From contig CBDCMR010000001.1 in NCBI GenBank assembly GCA_965219035.1, forward strand, positions 618,247 to 682,246: DNA of 64,000 nt, given 5' to 3'. A model generated the notes under the pieces. It had not been told where the DNA came from. It was given only the letters and a program-made list of their open reading frames with translations, and did no database searches. The DNA is from CBDCKN01 sp965219035. GTDB lineage: Bacteria; Gemmatimonadota; Gemmatimonadetes; Longimicrobiales; Gaopeijiaceae. Both the position numbers and the translations under genes were made by a program. Of this stretch, positions 25,654-35,082 are shown piece after piece; the stretch's first letter is position 1; each line of letters begins with the position of its first letter.

Positions 25654-26555
25654 GACCGGTGTCCCTCCGGCATCGCCTGGAGTTCATGGTCTTCCGAGTG
25701 CTTTCCTGGATCGTCGTGGTGCTTCCGGAGCGGGTGGCCCTCAGCCTCTGCGCGACCTTGGGATGGCTGGGCGGAGTCGTCTTCCGGATCCGGCGGACGG
25801 ACGTGGACCGTCATCTCGCTATGGCGTTTCCCGAGCAGGGCTCCGCGTGGAGGACGCGCATCGCCCGGGACAGCTACCGCCACGTCGCCCGAGAGGCGGC
25901 CATGGCCTTCCGCCTCTCCCGAATGGATCCGCAGGAGGTCGTGCGGCGGACCGACATGGAGGGGTTTGAGGAGTTCAGAGCGGCGGTGGAGGAGGGCGCC
26001 GGTGCCGTGGTCGTCTCCGCACACCTGGGCAACTGGGAGGTGGCCGGCGCCTCCGCGGCAGCCAGGGGTGTGCCGATGGACGTGGTGGCACACCGGCAGA
26101 AGAACCCGCTTTTCGACCGCTACCTCGTGAAAACTCGCGAGCGTTTGGGACTCAGCGTGATCGTCAAGAACGACGCGTTTCGCCTCGCGCTCCGCTCCTT
26201 GTCGGCGGGACGAGTCGCCGCCTTCGTGGCGGATCAGAACATTCGCAAGCGAGGTGTCTTCGTCGACTTCTTCGGAAGTCCCGCCGCGACCGCGAAGGGT
26301 CCGGCCCTGTTCGCCCTGCGGAGCGGAGCGCCCGTCTTTCTCGGTACCGCCGTCCGCCTCCCGGGCTGGCCCTCCCGCTATGGGGTCAAGGTCGAGAGGG
26401 TACTGGTTCTCCGGGACGCACCCGCCGAGGAGGCGATCCTGGAGCTGACACAACGTTATACCTCCATTTTGGAGCAGCGCATACGGGGGGCCCCCGAGCA
26501 GTACTTCTGGCAGCACCGCCGCTGGAAGACGCGGCCGTCTCCGGAACCGCGCTGA
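25650..26555 (+). CDS. lipid A biosynthesis acyltransferase (LpxL/HtrB family)
   Basis: 301 residues with an N-terminal membrane segment and the acyltransferase site HLGNWE (H125, E130), plus the ADQNIRKRGVFVDFFG substrate block typical of LpxL/LpxM. It adds secondary acyl chains to lipid A precursors at the inner membrane. ATG 25650 overlaps the ABC transporter stop. The trio of ABC flippase, acyltransferase and glycosyltransferase is consistent with outer-membrane lipid assembly. Confidence 0.9.
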   Translation: MRPVSLRHRLEFMVFRVLSWIVVVLPERVALSLCATLGWLGGVVFRIRRTDVDRHLAMAFPEQGSAWRTRIARDSYRHVAREAAMAFRLSRMDPQEVVRRTDMEGFEEFRAAVEEGAGAVVVSAHLGNWEVAGASAAARGVPMDVVAHRQKNPLFDRYLVKTRERLGLSVIVKNDAFRLALRSLSAGRVAAFVADQNIRKRGVFVDFFGSPAATAKGPALFALRSGAPVFLGTAVRLPGWPSRYGVKVERVLVLRDAPAEEAILELTQRYTSILEQRIRGAPEQYFWQHRRWKTRPSPEPR

Positions 26556-26641
26556 TCGAGCTTCTGTATTAGATTTCCGCTCGTTCCCGGTGCGTGCTCC
26601 CCGGGCTGGCTTCTTCAACAGCCTTCTAATGGTCTGAGCCG

Positions 26642-27394
26642 TTGATCTACGTCTGCATTCCCGCCCACAACGAAGGCCGAACCATCGGGGTGCTCCTCTG
26701 GAAGATCCGGAAGGTGATGCTCGAGTTCGGGCGGGAGTACGAGGTCCTGATTCTCGACGACGCCTCCACCGACGAGACCCCCGAGGTTCTCGAGCGCTAC
26801 CTCGAAGTGCTGCCCGTCCGTGTCCTTCGCGAGGGACGGCGGGTGGGCTATCCCCGTGCCGTCGAGCGGCTGCTCCGGGAGACACTGAGTCGAACGAGCC
26901 ATCCGAAGAGAGACGCGGCGGTCGTGCTCCAGGGCGACTTCACGGAGAACCCCGAGCACATCGTTCCCCTTGTGAAGGCATTGGAGGGCGGTGCCGACGT
27001 GGTGGCCGGCAGCATCGTGGCAAACGGTCGTTCTGTCCCCCGTCCGGTAAGGGTAGCGCGGTGGATGGCCCCGCTTCTCCTGGGGAAGGCCCATGCCGGT
27101 GCTCCCGTATCCGATCCGCTCTGTGGGTTCCGCGCCTATCGACTCATCGTTCTCAAGAAGGCGCTCCGGGATCTGCCCGACGGCCCCCTCCTGTCGAAGG
27201 ACGGCTGGGCGGCGAACTTCGAGCTCCTCGGGATCGTGGCACCGTATGCCCGGCGCATTACCGAGGCGCCGCTGAATCTCCGATACGACATCAGGCGGCG
27301 TCCCTCGAGATTCAGGCCGGTGCGAACCCTTCGCGGCCTGCTCCGTGTACGACGAGAGAAGTGGGAAGGTCTCGAACGGAGGAAAGCGGATTGA
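26642..27394 (+). CDS. glycosyltransferase family 2 (polyprenyl-phosphate sugar transferase-like)
   Basis: 250 residues beginning at TTG 26642, GT-A fold: IPAHNEGRTIG at the nucleotide site, LILDDASTDET and the metal-binding LQGDFTENPEHI in place of DxD, then VAGSIV and DPLCGFRAYR, which are the usual landmarks of dolichyl-phosphate mannosyltransferase-like enzymes. There are no C-terminal membrane segments, so it is a soluble or peripheral enzyme. The stop overlaps the next start by one base (TGATG). Confidence 0.88.
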   Translation: MIYVCIPAHNEGRTIGVLLWKIRKVMLEFGREYEVLILDDASTDETPEVLERYLEVLPVRVLREGRRVGYPRAVERLLRETLSRTSHPKRDAAVVLQGDFTENPEHIVPLVKALEGGADVVAGSIVANGRSVPRPVRVARWMAPLLLGKAHAGAPVSDPLCGFRAYRLIVLKKALRDLPDGPLLSKDGWAANFELLGIVAPYARRITEAPLNLRYDIRRRPSRFRPVRTLRGLLRVRREKWEGLERRKAD

Positions 27395-28248
27395 TGCGCT
27401 TGGCTTGGATGGCTGGATTCCTTGTGCTCGTCGCGCCTTTCGGGGTGACGGCGCAGGTGTCCATCGGGTCCACGAATGGTGACACGCTCGACGTCGCGGC
27501 CGCCGATTCGACGACGGTCGTCCAGTACGAGGTCGACCCGTTCGCCGCCGTGGTCCCGTGGGGGCCCGGCGAGCGCCTCGAGTATCAGGTCAAGATCGGC
27601 GTCTTCCCCGCCGGCGACGCCTACATGGACGTCCTCGGCGTGGACTCGATCCGCGGGGAGCCCACGTATCACGTCCAGATGGCTCTTCGAGGGAGCCTCC
27701 TATTCGGCGCCGCCAAGGTCGACGACCTCTACGACTCATGGATCGACACACGCCTCATCATCTCCCGGCGCTATATCCAGGACATTCACGATCTCAGCTA
27801 CAAGAGCTACCGGTACTACGAGCTTTATCCCGAAGAGCTGTACTGGGAGCGGACGGACAACGACGAGTTCGGCGACCTTGCGACGGCTCTGCCCCTGGAC
27901 GAAATCGCCTTCATCTACTTCGTGCGGACCCTCCCTCTCGAGGTCGGCAAGACCTACACGGTTCCGCGCTTCTTCAAGAAGGAAGGCAATCCGGTCATCA
28001 TCAAGGTTGAGCGCAAGGAGGTCCGCGAGACTCCTGTCGGCACCTTCAACACCCTCGTGGTCCGGCCCGTCATCAAGACCCGCGGGCTCTTCAGCGAAGG
28101 GGGTGAGGCGGAGCTCCACTTCACGGACGACGAAAACCGTTATCTAGTCTATCTCCGCATCAAAATTCCGGTCGCCGGCTCCGTGACCCTGCATCTCCGG
28201 AACATCACGCCAGGCACGCCCATCCATCCTGGGGCGAGCGGCTATTAG
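27394..28248 (+). CDS. exported DUF3108 family protein
   Basis: ATG 27394 is chosen over the longer frame because it follows GGAGGA and opens a signal peptide (LAWMAGFLVLVAPFGVTAQ). The mature protein, about 265 residues, is beta-rich, with LEYQVKIGVFPAGDA, YDSWIDTRLIISRRY, VGKTYTVPRFFKKEGN and VPVAGSVTLHL-like strands, the DUF3108 pattern. Function is unknown; members often lie beside LPS or lipoprotein genes, as here. Translationally coupled to the glycosyltransferase. Confidence 0.85.
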   Translation: MRLAWMAGFLVLVAPFGVTAQVSIGSTNGDTLDVAAADSTTVVQYEVDPFAAVVPWGPGERLEYQVKIGVFPAGDAYMDVLGVDSIRGEPTYHVQMALRGSLLFGAAKVDDLYDSWIDTRLIISRRYIQDIHDLSYKSYRYYELYPEELYWERTDNDEFGDLATALPLDEIAFIYFVRTLPLEVGKTYTVPRFFKKEGNPVIIKVERKEVRETPVGTFNTLVVRPVIKTRGLFSEGGEAELHFTDDENRYLVYLRIKIPVAGSVTLHLRNITPGTPIHPGASGY

Positions 28249-28268
28249 TGGCCTGTAACTAGTCGGGG

Positions 28269-28841
28269 TTGGTGCCACTTCCACTCCGAAAGCTTCGCCT
28301 GAGAGCCGTCTGGCTCCTCCTCATCCCCTTCTACTACTTCGCGACGCCTTATTCCGCGGCCCTGGCCGTAGGGGCGGCGCTAGGAGTGGTGGGGTTGGCG
28401 ATCCGGGCGTGGGCGGCGGGATCCATCCGGAAGAACGAGGAGCTCGCGACTACGGGACCCTACGCCTATACACGCAACCCGTTGTATCTGGGCAGCTTCT
28501 TTCTGGGGCTCGGCGTCACGATGGCGGGTGGCCAGTGGATCTTCATGGTCCTGTTCTTGGCCTTTTACCTCTCCGTCTACCGGGCCACTACCCTTCTTGA
28601 AGAGGCGGAGCTAGAGAAGGCCTTCGGTGAGCCCTACCGGACCTATGCGGCGGCGGTGCCGCCCTTCGTTCCTCGCCTGTCCCTGTACCGAAAGGAGGGA
28701 TCGGGGGCGGGAACCGGGACGGGCGCGGAGACTGGGGGCTTCTCCCTGGCGCAATACCTGAGAAACCGGGAGTGGGAGGCCGGGCTCGGTGCCGTGGCCG
28801 GCTACGGCGTGCTGGTGCTCAGGATGACGCTGCTGGGCTGA
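28269..28841 (+). CDS. isoprenylcysteine carboxyl methyltransferase (ICMT)/PEMT-like membrane methyltransferase
   Basis: 190 residues with four to five membrane segments. The SAM-binding signature TTGPYAYTRNPLYLGSF and the later EEAELEKAFGEPYRTY are those of bacterial ICMT-like and phospholipid methyltransferases. Bacterial substrates are mostly unknown. The start is TTG 28269 or GTG 28272. It follows the DUF3108 gene by 20 bases and is likely in the same operon. Confidence 0.85.
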   Translation: MVPLPLRKLRLRAVWLLLIPFYYFATPYSAALAVGAALGVVGLAIRAWAAGSIRKNEELATTGPYAYTRNPLYLGSFFLGLGVTMAGGQWIFMVLFLAFYLSVYRATTLLEEAELEKAFGEPYRTYAAAVPPFVPRLSLYRKEGSGAGTGTGAETGGFSLAQYLRNREWEAGLGAVAGYGVLVLRMTLLG

Positions 28842-29087
28842 CGGGGGGCTCATGGCAGCGGCGGGAGTCCTCCGGCGGCCCCGTGCTCGGGGGAAAGGAT
28901 GCCTGCGCAGGAAGAGACGGCGTGACGGGTCCCCACGGGTGAGAAGAGTACAGCGAGGGGAGCGTCGCAACCAGCAAGCCGGAGCGATGGGACAGGGTGC
29001 TCTGGTCGAGCCGCGGAAAGCCATACGCCGCTCGTGCGAATAAGTAAGGCGATGGCCCTGATCATGTCTGAAGCGAGAGAGCCCCCG

Positions 29088-29543
29088 ATGGGATCCTGGC
29101 GCTGTTCAGCCGCTTTGACCTTGCTCAGTCTCCTGGGATGCGGGGACGATTCTTCCGGTCCGGCCGGAACGACCGCCACCGTCCGCTTCGTCTACGAGGC
29201 CTCGACGACGACCGATCCGGGAGTCGCGGCGGCGTTCCCTGGCTGCGTCCAAGGCGTGTCCATGACGCATATCCACGCGGGCTGGAGGGGCTTCATCGCG
29301 GTCTTCATGACGGCTGTGGAGCCCGATCGCTGGGAGATCACGTTCTCCGATGTCCCTGTGGACGAGGAGCAACGGATACGGGTGAGTGACCCCAACGTGT
29401 GCGCTCTCAACCCCACGGGCGCGAGCACCGAGGGGGTGTTCGCCAACGGCACCCTGTTGGTCCGCGTGGTGGATACTCCGGGGAGCGGCGTGGAGCCCGG
29501 TCTGGCCTTTCAAGTCTCGGCAGACGGGACGGTTCGGCCGTAG
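29088..29543 (+). CDS. small secreted lipoprotein
   Basis: ATG 29088 starts a signal of the lipoprotein type (WRCSAALTLLSLLGC), with the lipobox LLGC followed by GDDSSGP, a linker common in this genome's lipoproteins. The 151-residue product has a beta-rich body with HIHAGWRGFIAVFM and SDPNVCALNPTG. It has the look of a CHRD-like or beta-sandwich exported protein, but I cannot name the family. About 245 bases upstream of it hold no supported gene. Confidence 0.65.
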   Translation: MGSWRCSAALTLLSLLGCGDDSSGPAGTTATVRFVYEASTTTDPGVAAAFPGCVQGVSMTHIHAGWRGFIAVFMTAVEPDRWEITFSDVPVDEEQRIRVSDPNVCALNPTGASTEGVFANGTLLVRVVDTPGSGVEPGLAFQVSADGTVRP

Positions 29544-29615
29544 ATCGATGGGAGAGACCGCAAATAGCACGGGAGCAGGATGGCGATGCGTCCGTGTATG
29601 CGGCTCCGAAGGCTC

Positions 29616-30983
29616 CTAGAGTCCGTGCTCCGCCAGGAGCTCCGAGACGCCCTCCAGCTTCCCGAGATACCAGCTCGGGCTGTGTCTCAGGAAGACGAGA
29701 GCGCCGATGCGCGCTTCGGCCGCCTTGCGAAGCCGAGCCATCGCTTCGTCCGAACGCCCCAGGGCCCAGTAGACGGAGGCGAAGTCCAGGTCCAGGGACA
29801 CGTCGGGCTCTTCCCGCTCACGTTCCTCAATGATGGTCAATAGCTCCCCCGCCTCCGTCGTGCGGCCGGCGAGAGCCAGGGCAATATCCAGAGGTGTGAT
29901 GCCGCCCTTGGGGTGAGGCGTCAACTCCCGCACTTGCTCGAAGGTGGCCAGGGCGTCGTCGAGGCGATCCATGACCATGTAGGTAAAGCCCTTGCCCTCG
30001 AGCGCGGCCCGGAACTCGGGATCCAGCTCCATGACCCGGTCGAATTGGGCCAGGGCCTCGTCGAAGCGCTCCGTGGCCATGTAGGCCCGAGCCAGGTGAT
30101 CCCGCACCGGAAGGTTGAGGGGATCGATGGTGGCAGCCTTCTCCAGGACGGTGACGGCCTCCTCGTGACGTCCGGCGGCAGTGAAGTACAGGGAGTAGCC
30201 GTGCAGGACCTCAACCGAGTCCGGGTTGATGGACATGGCCCGCAGGAACGACGCCTCGCACGCGGGCGGGTCCCAGTCGTGGAAGAGCCGCACTAGGGCC
30301 AGGGCCACATGGGAGTCCTCGAGGTCGGGATCGAGCTCGATGGCTTTCCCGGCCGCGTCGGAGGCACATCCGTACGCCTCACCACAGGCCGTAAGACGCC
30401 CGATGGCGGCCAGGTAGGTGTGAGTGCGCGCCATGGCCGCCCAAGCCTGGGCGAACTCGGGGTCCAGATCGACGGCGTGCTGGAAGTGATCGACCGCCTG
30501 GAGCGCGGCGTCGGGGGTCCACTGATACCAGTAGTACAGTCCCTTGAGGTAAGAGTCGTACGCCTCGGAGTTCTCCGTGGGGGCCGTGACGAGAGACGCC
30601 TTGTCCCCGTTTCCCGGCAGGGTTGCTCGGAGCTCGTTGACGATCTCGAGGGAGATCTCGTCCTGGGTCTTGAAGATGTCCTCCAGCACCCGGTCGTACA
30701 CCTTGGAGAAGATGTGGTAGCCGTCCCGGGTGTCGATGAGCTGAGCGGTGATCCGGACCCGATTCCCCGCCTTGCGGACGCTGCCCTCCAGAATGGCACT
30801 GACGCCCAGATCCTTTCCGATCTTTCGCACGTCCTTGCTCTTGCCCTTGAAGGCGAAGGAAGACGTGCGGGCCGTCACCTGGAGCCCTTCGATCCGAGTC
30901 AAGGCGTTGATGAGCTCCTCGGAGATTCCGTCGCTGAAGAACTCGTTCTCCGGATCGGTGCTCATGTTGACGAAGGGGAGCAC
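29616..30983 (-). CDS. TolB-like/TPR C-terminal part of an adenylate-cyclase-type signalling protein (frame-shifted from its cyclase)
   Basis: 455 codons from GTG 30983. The frame starts inside a conserved block: TIAVLPFVNMSTDPEN, FSDGISEELINAL and GKDLGVSAILEGSVRK, the TolB-like N-terminal domain, followed by tetratricopeptide repeats from about residue 130 to the end. In the usual architecture this is fused behind a class III cyclase domain. The cyclase is present just upstream in another frame, and in-frame codons before the GTG (EADEPQEQPKK) look like native linker. So this is either the second half of a frameshifted gene or a coupled gene overlapping by 22 bases. Confidence 0.8.
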   Translation of the reverse strand: MLPFVNMSTDPENEFFSDGISEELINALTRIEGLQVTARTSSFAFKGKSKDVRKIGKDLGVSAILEGSVRKAGNRVRITAQLIDTRDGYHIFSKVYDRVLEDIFKTQDEISLEIVNELRATLPGNGDKASLVTAPTENSEAYDSYLKGLYYWYQWTPDAALQAVDHFQHAVDLDPEFAQAWAAMARTHTYLAAIGRLTACGEAYGCASDAAGKAIELDPDLEDSHVALALVRLFHDWDPPACEASFLRAMSINPDSVEVLHGYSLYFTAAGRHEEAVTVLEKAATIDPLNLPVRDHLARAYMATERFDEALAQFDRVMELDPEFRAALEGKGFTYMVMDRLDDALATFEQVRELTPHPKGGITPLDIALALAGRTTEAGELLTIIEEREREEPDVSLDLDFASVYWALGRSDEAMARLRKAAEARIGALVFLRHSPSWYLGKLEGVSELLAEHGL

Positions 30984-31531
30984 GGCGATGGTCTTCTTCG
31001 GCTGCTCTTGGGGTTCATCTGCTTCGGGTCCGGAACCGTGAGCCCCGGTGCCGAGACAGCGAAGATCCGGACCGGTCGCTGGACGTTCTTCAGCTCGAAC
31101 GGGCCCAGGCCCGTTGCCGGCAGCTCCGGGTGATTCTTCATCTCGTCGAAGACCTTGCCGGAGACGAGCACGCCTCCGGGAACCGACAGGTCCTGGATGC
31201 GGGCGGCGACGTTGACGCCGTCGCCGTAGACCCCGTCCTCGTCGTGGTTGATGTCCCCGATGTGGATTCCGATCCGAACCGGGATCGTTGGGTCCTGCTG
31301 GAGCCGGCGTTGGGCAGCGACGGCTGCGTTGACCCCCTCGATGGCGCTGTCGAAGACGCTGAGGGTTCCGTCGCCATAGAACTGGACGATCTCCCCGCCG
31401 TGCTTTTCGATGGACTCGCGGAGCGCGTCACGATGACGATCGCGGATGGTCTTCGCCCGGTGCTCGTCCTCCTGCATCAGGGCGGTGAAGCCCACCATGT
31501 CGGTGAACATGATGGCCGCGAGTCGTCGCAT
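30962..31531 (-). CDS. class III adenylate/guanylate cyclase domain protein
   Basis: The catalytic domain covers residues 1-170: AAIMFTDMVGFTALM with the first metal aspartate, IVQFYGDGTLSVF with the second, and GDGVNVAARIQDL with the transition-state Asn/Arg. The last 25 codons (PKQMNPKSSRRRPSPC) are not conserved and lie in the wrong frame relative to the TolB-like/TPR part that normally follows. A single indel near 31010-31040 would join the two. The purine is not certain. Confidence 0.85.
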   Translation of the reverse strand: MRRLAAIMFTDMVGFTALMQEDEHRAKTIRDRHRDALRESIEKHGGEIVQFYGDGTLSVFDSAIEGVNAAVAAQRRLQQDPTIPVRIGIHIGDINHDEDGVYGDGVNVAARIQDLSVPGGVLVSGKVFDEMKNHPELPATGLGPFELKNVQRPVRIFAVSAPGLTVPDPKQMNPKSSRRRPSPCSPSST

Positions 31532-31641
31532 GTGTGGCCATCCTACGTTCGTGCAAGCGAACCCTGAGAGCGGGTGACCCTAAACCCTCAGAGACTCCTC
31601 ATGTTCCTACGGAATCGAGTCGCTACGGTTTCGGCAAGGCC

Positions 31642-32076
31642 CTATTCGATTCCCACCTTGCGCTGAAGCCAGCGAACGTACCCGATGATTGCCTGAGCCA
31701 TCTCGTCGGTGACCGCCGGCACCGGCTGCATGTCTCCGAATCGCCAGTGGTGGGCCCGCACCCCGATCCTCACGGCCAGCACGAAGGCCGCGTCGGCGTG
31801 GTGGCTCGGCTCGTAGATCTTGTGTGCCAGGGCTGGACCCTGCTCGGTCCCGTCGGCGGCGGGCCCATGGCAGGCGCTGCAGTACTGCTCGAACAATGCC
31901 TTGCCCTGGGCCACCTCGGCCGGTGCCGTGGCCGCGACCTGACGCAGGAAGACCTGGACCTCGTCGACGGGGGCAGCCGCGCCCGAGTTGTCTCCTGCCT
32001 GACACCCCGTCATGGCCGCCGCCGCTACGACCATGGTAGCCGTCCATCTACCTACACCTCGACTCTTCACACCCAC
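31642..32076 (-). CDS. c-type cytochrome lipoprotein (cytochrome c5-like)
   Basis: 144 residues. A signal with lipobox AMTGC is followed by a linker and one heme domain: YCSACHGPAADGTEQGPAL gives the CxxCH heme site, and a methionine in the FGDMQPVP loop is the probable axial ligand. A periplasmic, membrane-anchored electron carrier. It stands alone between the cyclase and the glycosyltransferase, with no oxidase genes nearby. Confidence 0.88.
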   Translation of the reverse strand: MGVKSRGVGRWTATMVVAAAAMTGCQAGDNSGAAAPVDEVQVFLRQVAATAPAEVAQGKALFEQYCSACHGPAADGTEQGPALAHKIYEPSHHADAAFVLAVRIGVRAHHWRFGDMQPVPAVTDEMAQAIIGYVRWLQRKVGIE

Positions 32077-32174
32077 ACACTCCGTGCCGATGGGGATGGG
32101 AACATCGGGAGACTCCGGGCGACGGCGGGCATGGAGCTCGCCAAACTCGCCCCTCGAGACCTCGACGATCCCGC

Positions 32175-33215
32175 CTATAGGTATCTCTGCACCGCCAGTT
32201 CCACCTTCTCCACGACCATCTCCGTGGTGATGCGCTTCATGCCGTCTCGATACTCCATGGACACGGGATACTCCTCGCCCGGAAACGCGGCGTATCCGTC
32301 CACCACCAGGTCGTAGAATCGGCGGTAGGGTCCGGTCCTCTTGGGGTTGGTGTGCCCGTACAGACCGACGACCGGGGTTTCCAGGGCTCTGCTGATGTGA
32401 AGGGGGCCGGTGTCCGGACTCACGGTGAGGGCGCTGCCGTCCAGGAGGTAGATGGCGCGTCTGAGATCATTGCCCAGGGTGTCCAGGGGGTGAGCTTTGG
32501 TGAGCCCCAGAATACGGTCGGCCATCTCACGCTCCACCGGCGATGGCCCGCCCACGAGGATGGGCTGGAGCCCATGCGTGAACTCGAGCTCCTCCAAGAC
32601 CCGGGCGTAGCCCTCGGGGGTCCAGTTCTTGGCGGGCTTGCTCGTCCCGACCACCACGGCGCAAGCCGGCCGGTCGAGCTCGCCGAAGAAACGGGCCTGA
32701 GCCTCACGCTCCTGGTCCGAGAAGTGTAAGCACCACTCCACCGGCTCGGGATCGATGCCCAGATGGCGCACGAACTCGAAGTACTGCTCCTGCACGTGCT
32801 GGGGCGCATGTGCGAGTATCCGCTCGTTGGTGAAGAGCCAGTTGGCGTCTCGGGCCCGGGCCGTGTCGAAGCCGAGCTTCCTCCTGGCCGGGAGCATACC
32901 GGTGATCAGCCCGGCCTTGAAGTACACCTGTAGGGCCAGTGCCAGATCGAACCGACGTCCCCTGAGACAGTGCCCCAGTTCGGCGAAGCCTACCCAGGAG
33001 TTGATGCCTCGTCGGCGGTGGTAGACGATGAGCTCGTCGACGGCGTGATGTCCTTCCACCAGGATCTTCGGAACTGGCTGGATGACCCACGAGATCTTCG
33101 TCTCGGGCCACGCCCGCCTCAGGGCGTTGGCTACCGGTAGGACGTGGACCGCGTCCCCGATGGCGCTCAGCATCACGATGCAGACGGACTCGGGCGGAGC
33201 CATCAAGCGCCTCAT
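32175..33215 (-). CDS. glycosyltransferase family 9 (heptosyltransferase-like)
   Basis: 346 residues of a GT-B fold. CIVMLSAIGDAVHVLPV is the N-terminal acceptor loop, and SPDTGPLHISRALETPVVGLYG near residue 265 is the ADP-heptose site. It adds sugars to the LPS inner core. It is the last of a run of overlapping genes (34009-35082, 33212-34012, this one), each overlapping the next by four bases, so they form one operon for LPS core assembly. Confidence 0.92.
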   Translation of the reverse strand: MRRLMAPPESVCIVMLSAIGDAVHVLPVANALRRAWPETKISWVIQPVPKILVEGHHAVDELIVYHRRRGINSWVGFAELGHCLRGRRFDLALALQVYFKAGLITGMLPARRKLGFDTARARDANWLFTNERILAHAPQHVQEQYFEFVRHLGIDPEPVEWCLHFSDQEREAQARFFGELDRPACAVVVGTSKPAKNWTPEGYARVLEELEFTHGLQPILVGGPSPVEREMADRILGLTKAHPLDTLGNDLRRAIYLLDGSALTVSPDTGPLHISRALETPVVGLYGHTNPKRTGPYRRFYDLVVDGYAAFPGEEYPVSMEYRDGMKRITTEMVVEKVELAVQRYL

Positions 33216-34012
33216 GGCTTCTCCGATCCGGTCAGAATGACCTCCATCTCCTCACCACTCAGCCCTCCTGAGCGGGTGCGCTGCAGCTTGCGGATCGAGC
33301 GGGCGAGGCGCCGGCGAAGCCCGTGTCCGTCGCCGGGTGCCGACGGCCTGCCGATGACGCAGCGATCCAGATCGAGCAGGATCGCTTCCATGCCATGCGA
33401 ACTCTGTGCCAGAAGGATGTTGCGGGCGTTCAGGTCCGGATGCCGGATCCCGTGCTCTGTCATGCGGGCCACGAGCTGGGTAGTGCAGGTCAGGGCCTGG
33501 GCTCGCATGTCGGCGTCGGCGGGCGGGGCCGAGGAGTCCGGAGTGCCGAGGAGCACGTCCGCCAGCTCCCTCGCGTCGTTCACGAACTCGGTGACGAGGT
33601 CGGCCCGGTAGAACAGTCCCGCCGGGTAGACTGCCGCGGCCACCACCCGCGGCGTCGTGATCCCCAGCTCCCGCACCCGAACACTGCTCTCCAGCTCCCG
33701 AAGGCTGCGCGGCCTTCCCAGACGGAGGAAGCGGTCGTCCATGATCCGCATTCCGCCGCCCCTCCTGTAGTGGCGGACCGCCCAGGCAGGGCCCTCTCCC
33801 GCCGGATTGAGCATGACCGGGATGGGCCCTCGACCGCGGAGCCGCGGAGTCGCATCCGCCATGGCTGCCGAGTGAAGCGACCCGTGTCGGCCCAGGGCCT
33901 GCCGGGCCCACGCCAGAGCCTTTGGCCGTGCAACGACCAGCGCGGCGCCCACCCGGGCCGATTCGAAGCCCGGCACGGCCACGTATGTGGGGTGCGCGAC
34001 CGTCCCGCTCAC
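33212..34012 (-). CDS. lipopolysaccharide kinase (Kdo kinase-like)
   Basis: The start is GTG 34012, overlapping the upstream glycosyltransferase stop (GTGA); the open frame further upstream is antisense noise. The 266-residue product has a protein-kinase-like fold: VRHYRRGGGMRI for the glycine-rich/lysine part, GIRHPDLNARNILL for the catalytic loop (D in HPDLNARN) and ILLDLDRC in place of the DFG metal aspartate. This matches 3-deoxy-D-manno-octulosonic acid kinases that phosphorylate the LPS core. Between two heptosyltransferase-like genes, which supports the role. Confidence 0.87.
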   Translation of the reverse strand: MSGTVAHPTYVAVPGFESARVGAALVVARPKALAWARQALGRHGSLHSAAMADATPRLRGRGPIPVMLNPAGEGPAWAVRHYRRGGGMRIMDDRFLRLGRPRSLRELESSVRVRELGITTPRVVAAAVYPAGLFYRADLVTEFVNDARELADVLLGTPDSSAPPADADMRAQALTCTTQLVARMTEHGIRHPDLNARNILLAQSSHGMEAILLDLDRCVIGRPSAPGDGHGLRRRLARSIRKLQRTRSGGLSGEEMEVILTGSEKP

Positions 34013-35082
34013 GCCGCGCCCACCCCGTACTCGCGCTCCGCCACCCGGACGCGCTCTAGGACGTCCGTAACAGTGATGCGCTCCATTCGCTCCTGGCGCG
34101 GCTCGCAGCGGGAGGGGTCGGATGTCTCGCCGGGGTTGGAGTAGCGATCCACGATCAGATCGTGGAAACGCTCGTAGGGGCCTACCCGCCATGGGTTGGT
34201 GTGACCGAAGAGGCCCACTACGGGAACCCCGAGGGCATGGGCGATGTGAAGTGCTCCCGTGTCGGGGCTGATCACCAGGTCGCAGCCACGGATGCTCCAG
34301 ATCAACCGTCGCACCGAGTCGGAGAGCCCCCAGACGGGTGATCCGCGTCCTTGGTCCGTCACGATTCGCGCGGCCTTCTGGTCGGAGTCGCCCGGCCCAC
34401 CCAGAAGCAGGACCGCATAGCCGAGCTCCTCCTCCAGGACGTCGGCGAGGGCTGCGTACCGGTCTGGGGGCCAGTCCTTCTTCGGGTTGGCCGTGGCGAG
34501 TGCCAGCCCGACCACTGGTCCTCCCCCCAGATAAGCGAAGAAGTCGGCCGCCTCTCGCTGCTCCTCGTCGGAGAAGGCGATGCCCCATTCCAGTGGGTCC
34601 GGCCGTTCGACCCCGACTTGATCCAGAAACTCGAGAAACAGGTCCTGCGTGTGCCGCCACGGTCCCTCGGGGGTGTGCACGGTATTGATGAACCTCACCC
34701 CGTCGCGGGTCCGCGACGGGGCCAGACCGACCCGAACGGATGCACCCGACAGGTAGGTCGGAAGCAGTGTCTTGGCGTATCGCTGCATGTTCAGCGTGAC
34801 CTCGCAGGGCCTTCCCTGGAAGACGGCCCAAAGCTGCCTGAGGGCTGCGAAGCCGGCTCCTGGCTCGAAGACGACTATCTCGTCCACTGCGGAGTGGTGC
34901 TCCAGGACCTGGGCCGGGGCGGGCTGGGCGACCCACACCACCCTGCGGGAGGGTCGATCTCGCTTCAGCGCCACGGCCACCGGAAGTCCATGTATCACGT
35001 CCCCGATGCCCGAGAGGAGGACGATGCACACGCGGTTCGCCCGGGCGAGGCGGGCGGCGGCACCGGCTCCGGTCGCGCTCAC
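34009..35082 (-). CDS. glycosyltransferase family 9 (heptosyltransferase-like)
   Basis: 357 residues; CIVLLSGIGDVIHGLPVAVAL at the N-terminus and SPDTGALHIAHALGVPVVGLFG near residue 270 mark ADP-heptose:LPS heptosyltransferases. It is a paralogue of the gene at 32175. First enzyme gene of the overlapping LPS-core run, and overlaps the DUF6941 gene upstream by four bases. Confidence 0.92.
   Translation of the reverse strand: MSATGAGAAARLARANRVCIVLLSGIGDVIHGLPVAVALKRDRPSRRVVWVAQPAPAQVLEHHSAVDEIVVFEPGAGFAALRQLWAVFQGRPCEVTLNMQRYAKTLLPTYLSGASVRVGLAPSRTRDGVRFINTVHTPEGPWRHTQDLFLEFLDQVGVERPDPLEWGIAFSDEEQREAADFFAYLGGGPVVGLALATANPKKDWPPDRYAALADVLEEELGYAVLLLGGPGDSDQKAARIVTDQGRGSPVWGLSDSVRRLIWSIRGCDLVISPDTGALHIAHALGVPVVGLFGHTNPWRVGPYERFHDLIVDRYSNPGETSDPSRCEPRQERMERITVTDVLERVRVAEREYGVGAA

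Noticed and set aside
28842..29087. Possible riboswitch or structured leader before the small lipoprotein
   Set aside because: Purine-rich and partly foldable, but I could not match it to the conserved cores of cyclic-di-GMP, cobalamin or glycine riboswitches.
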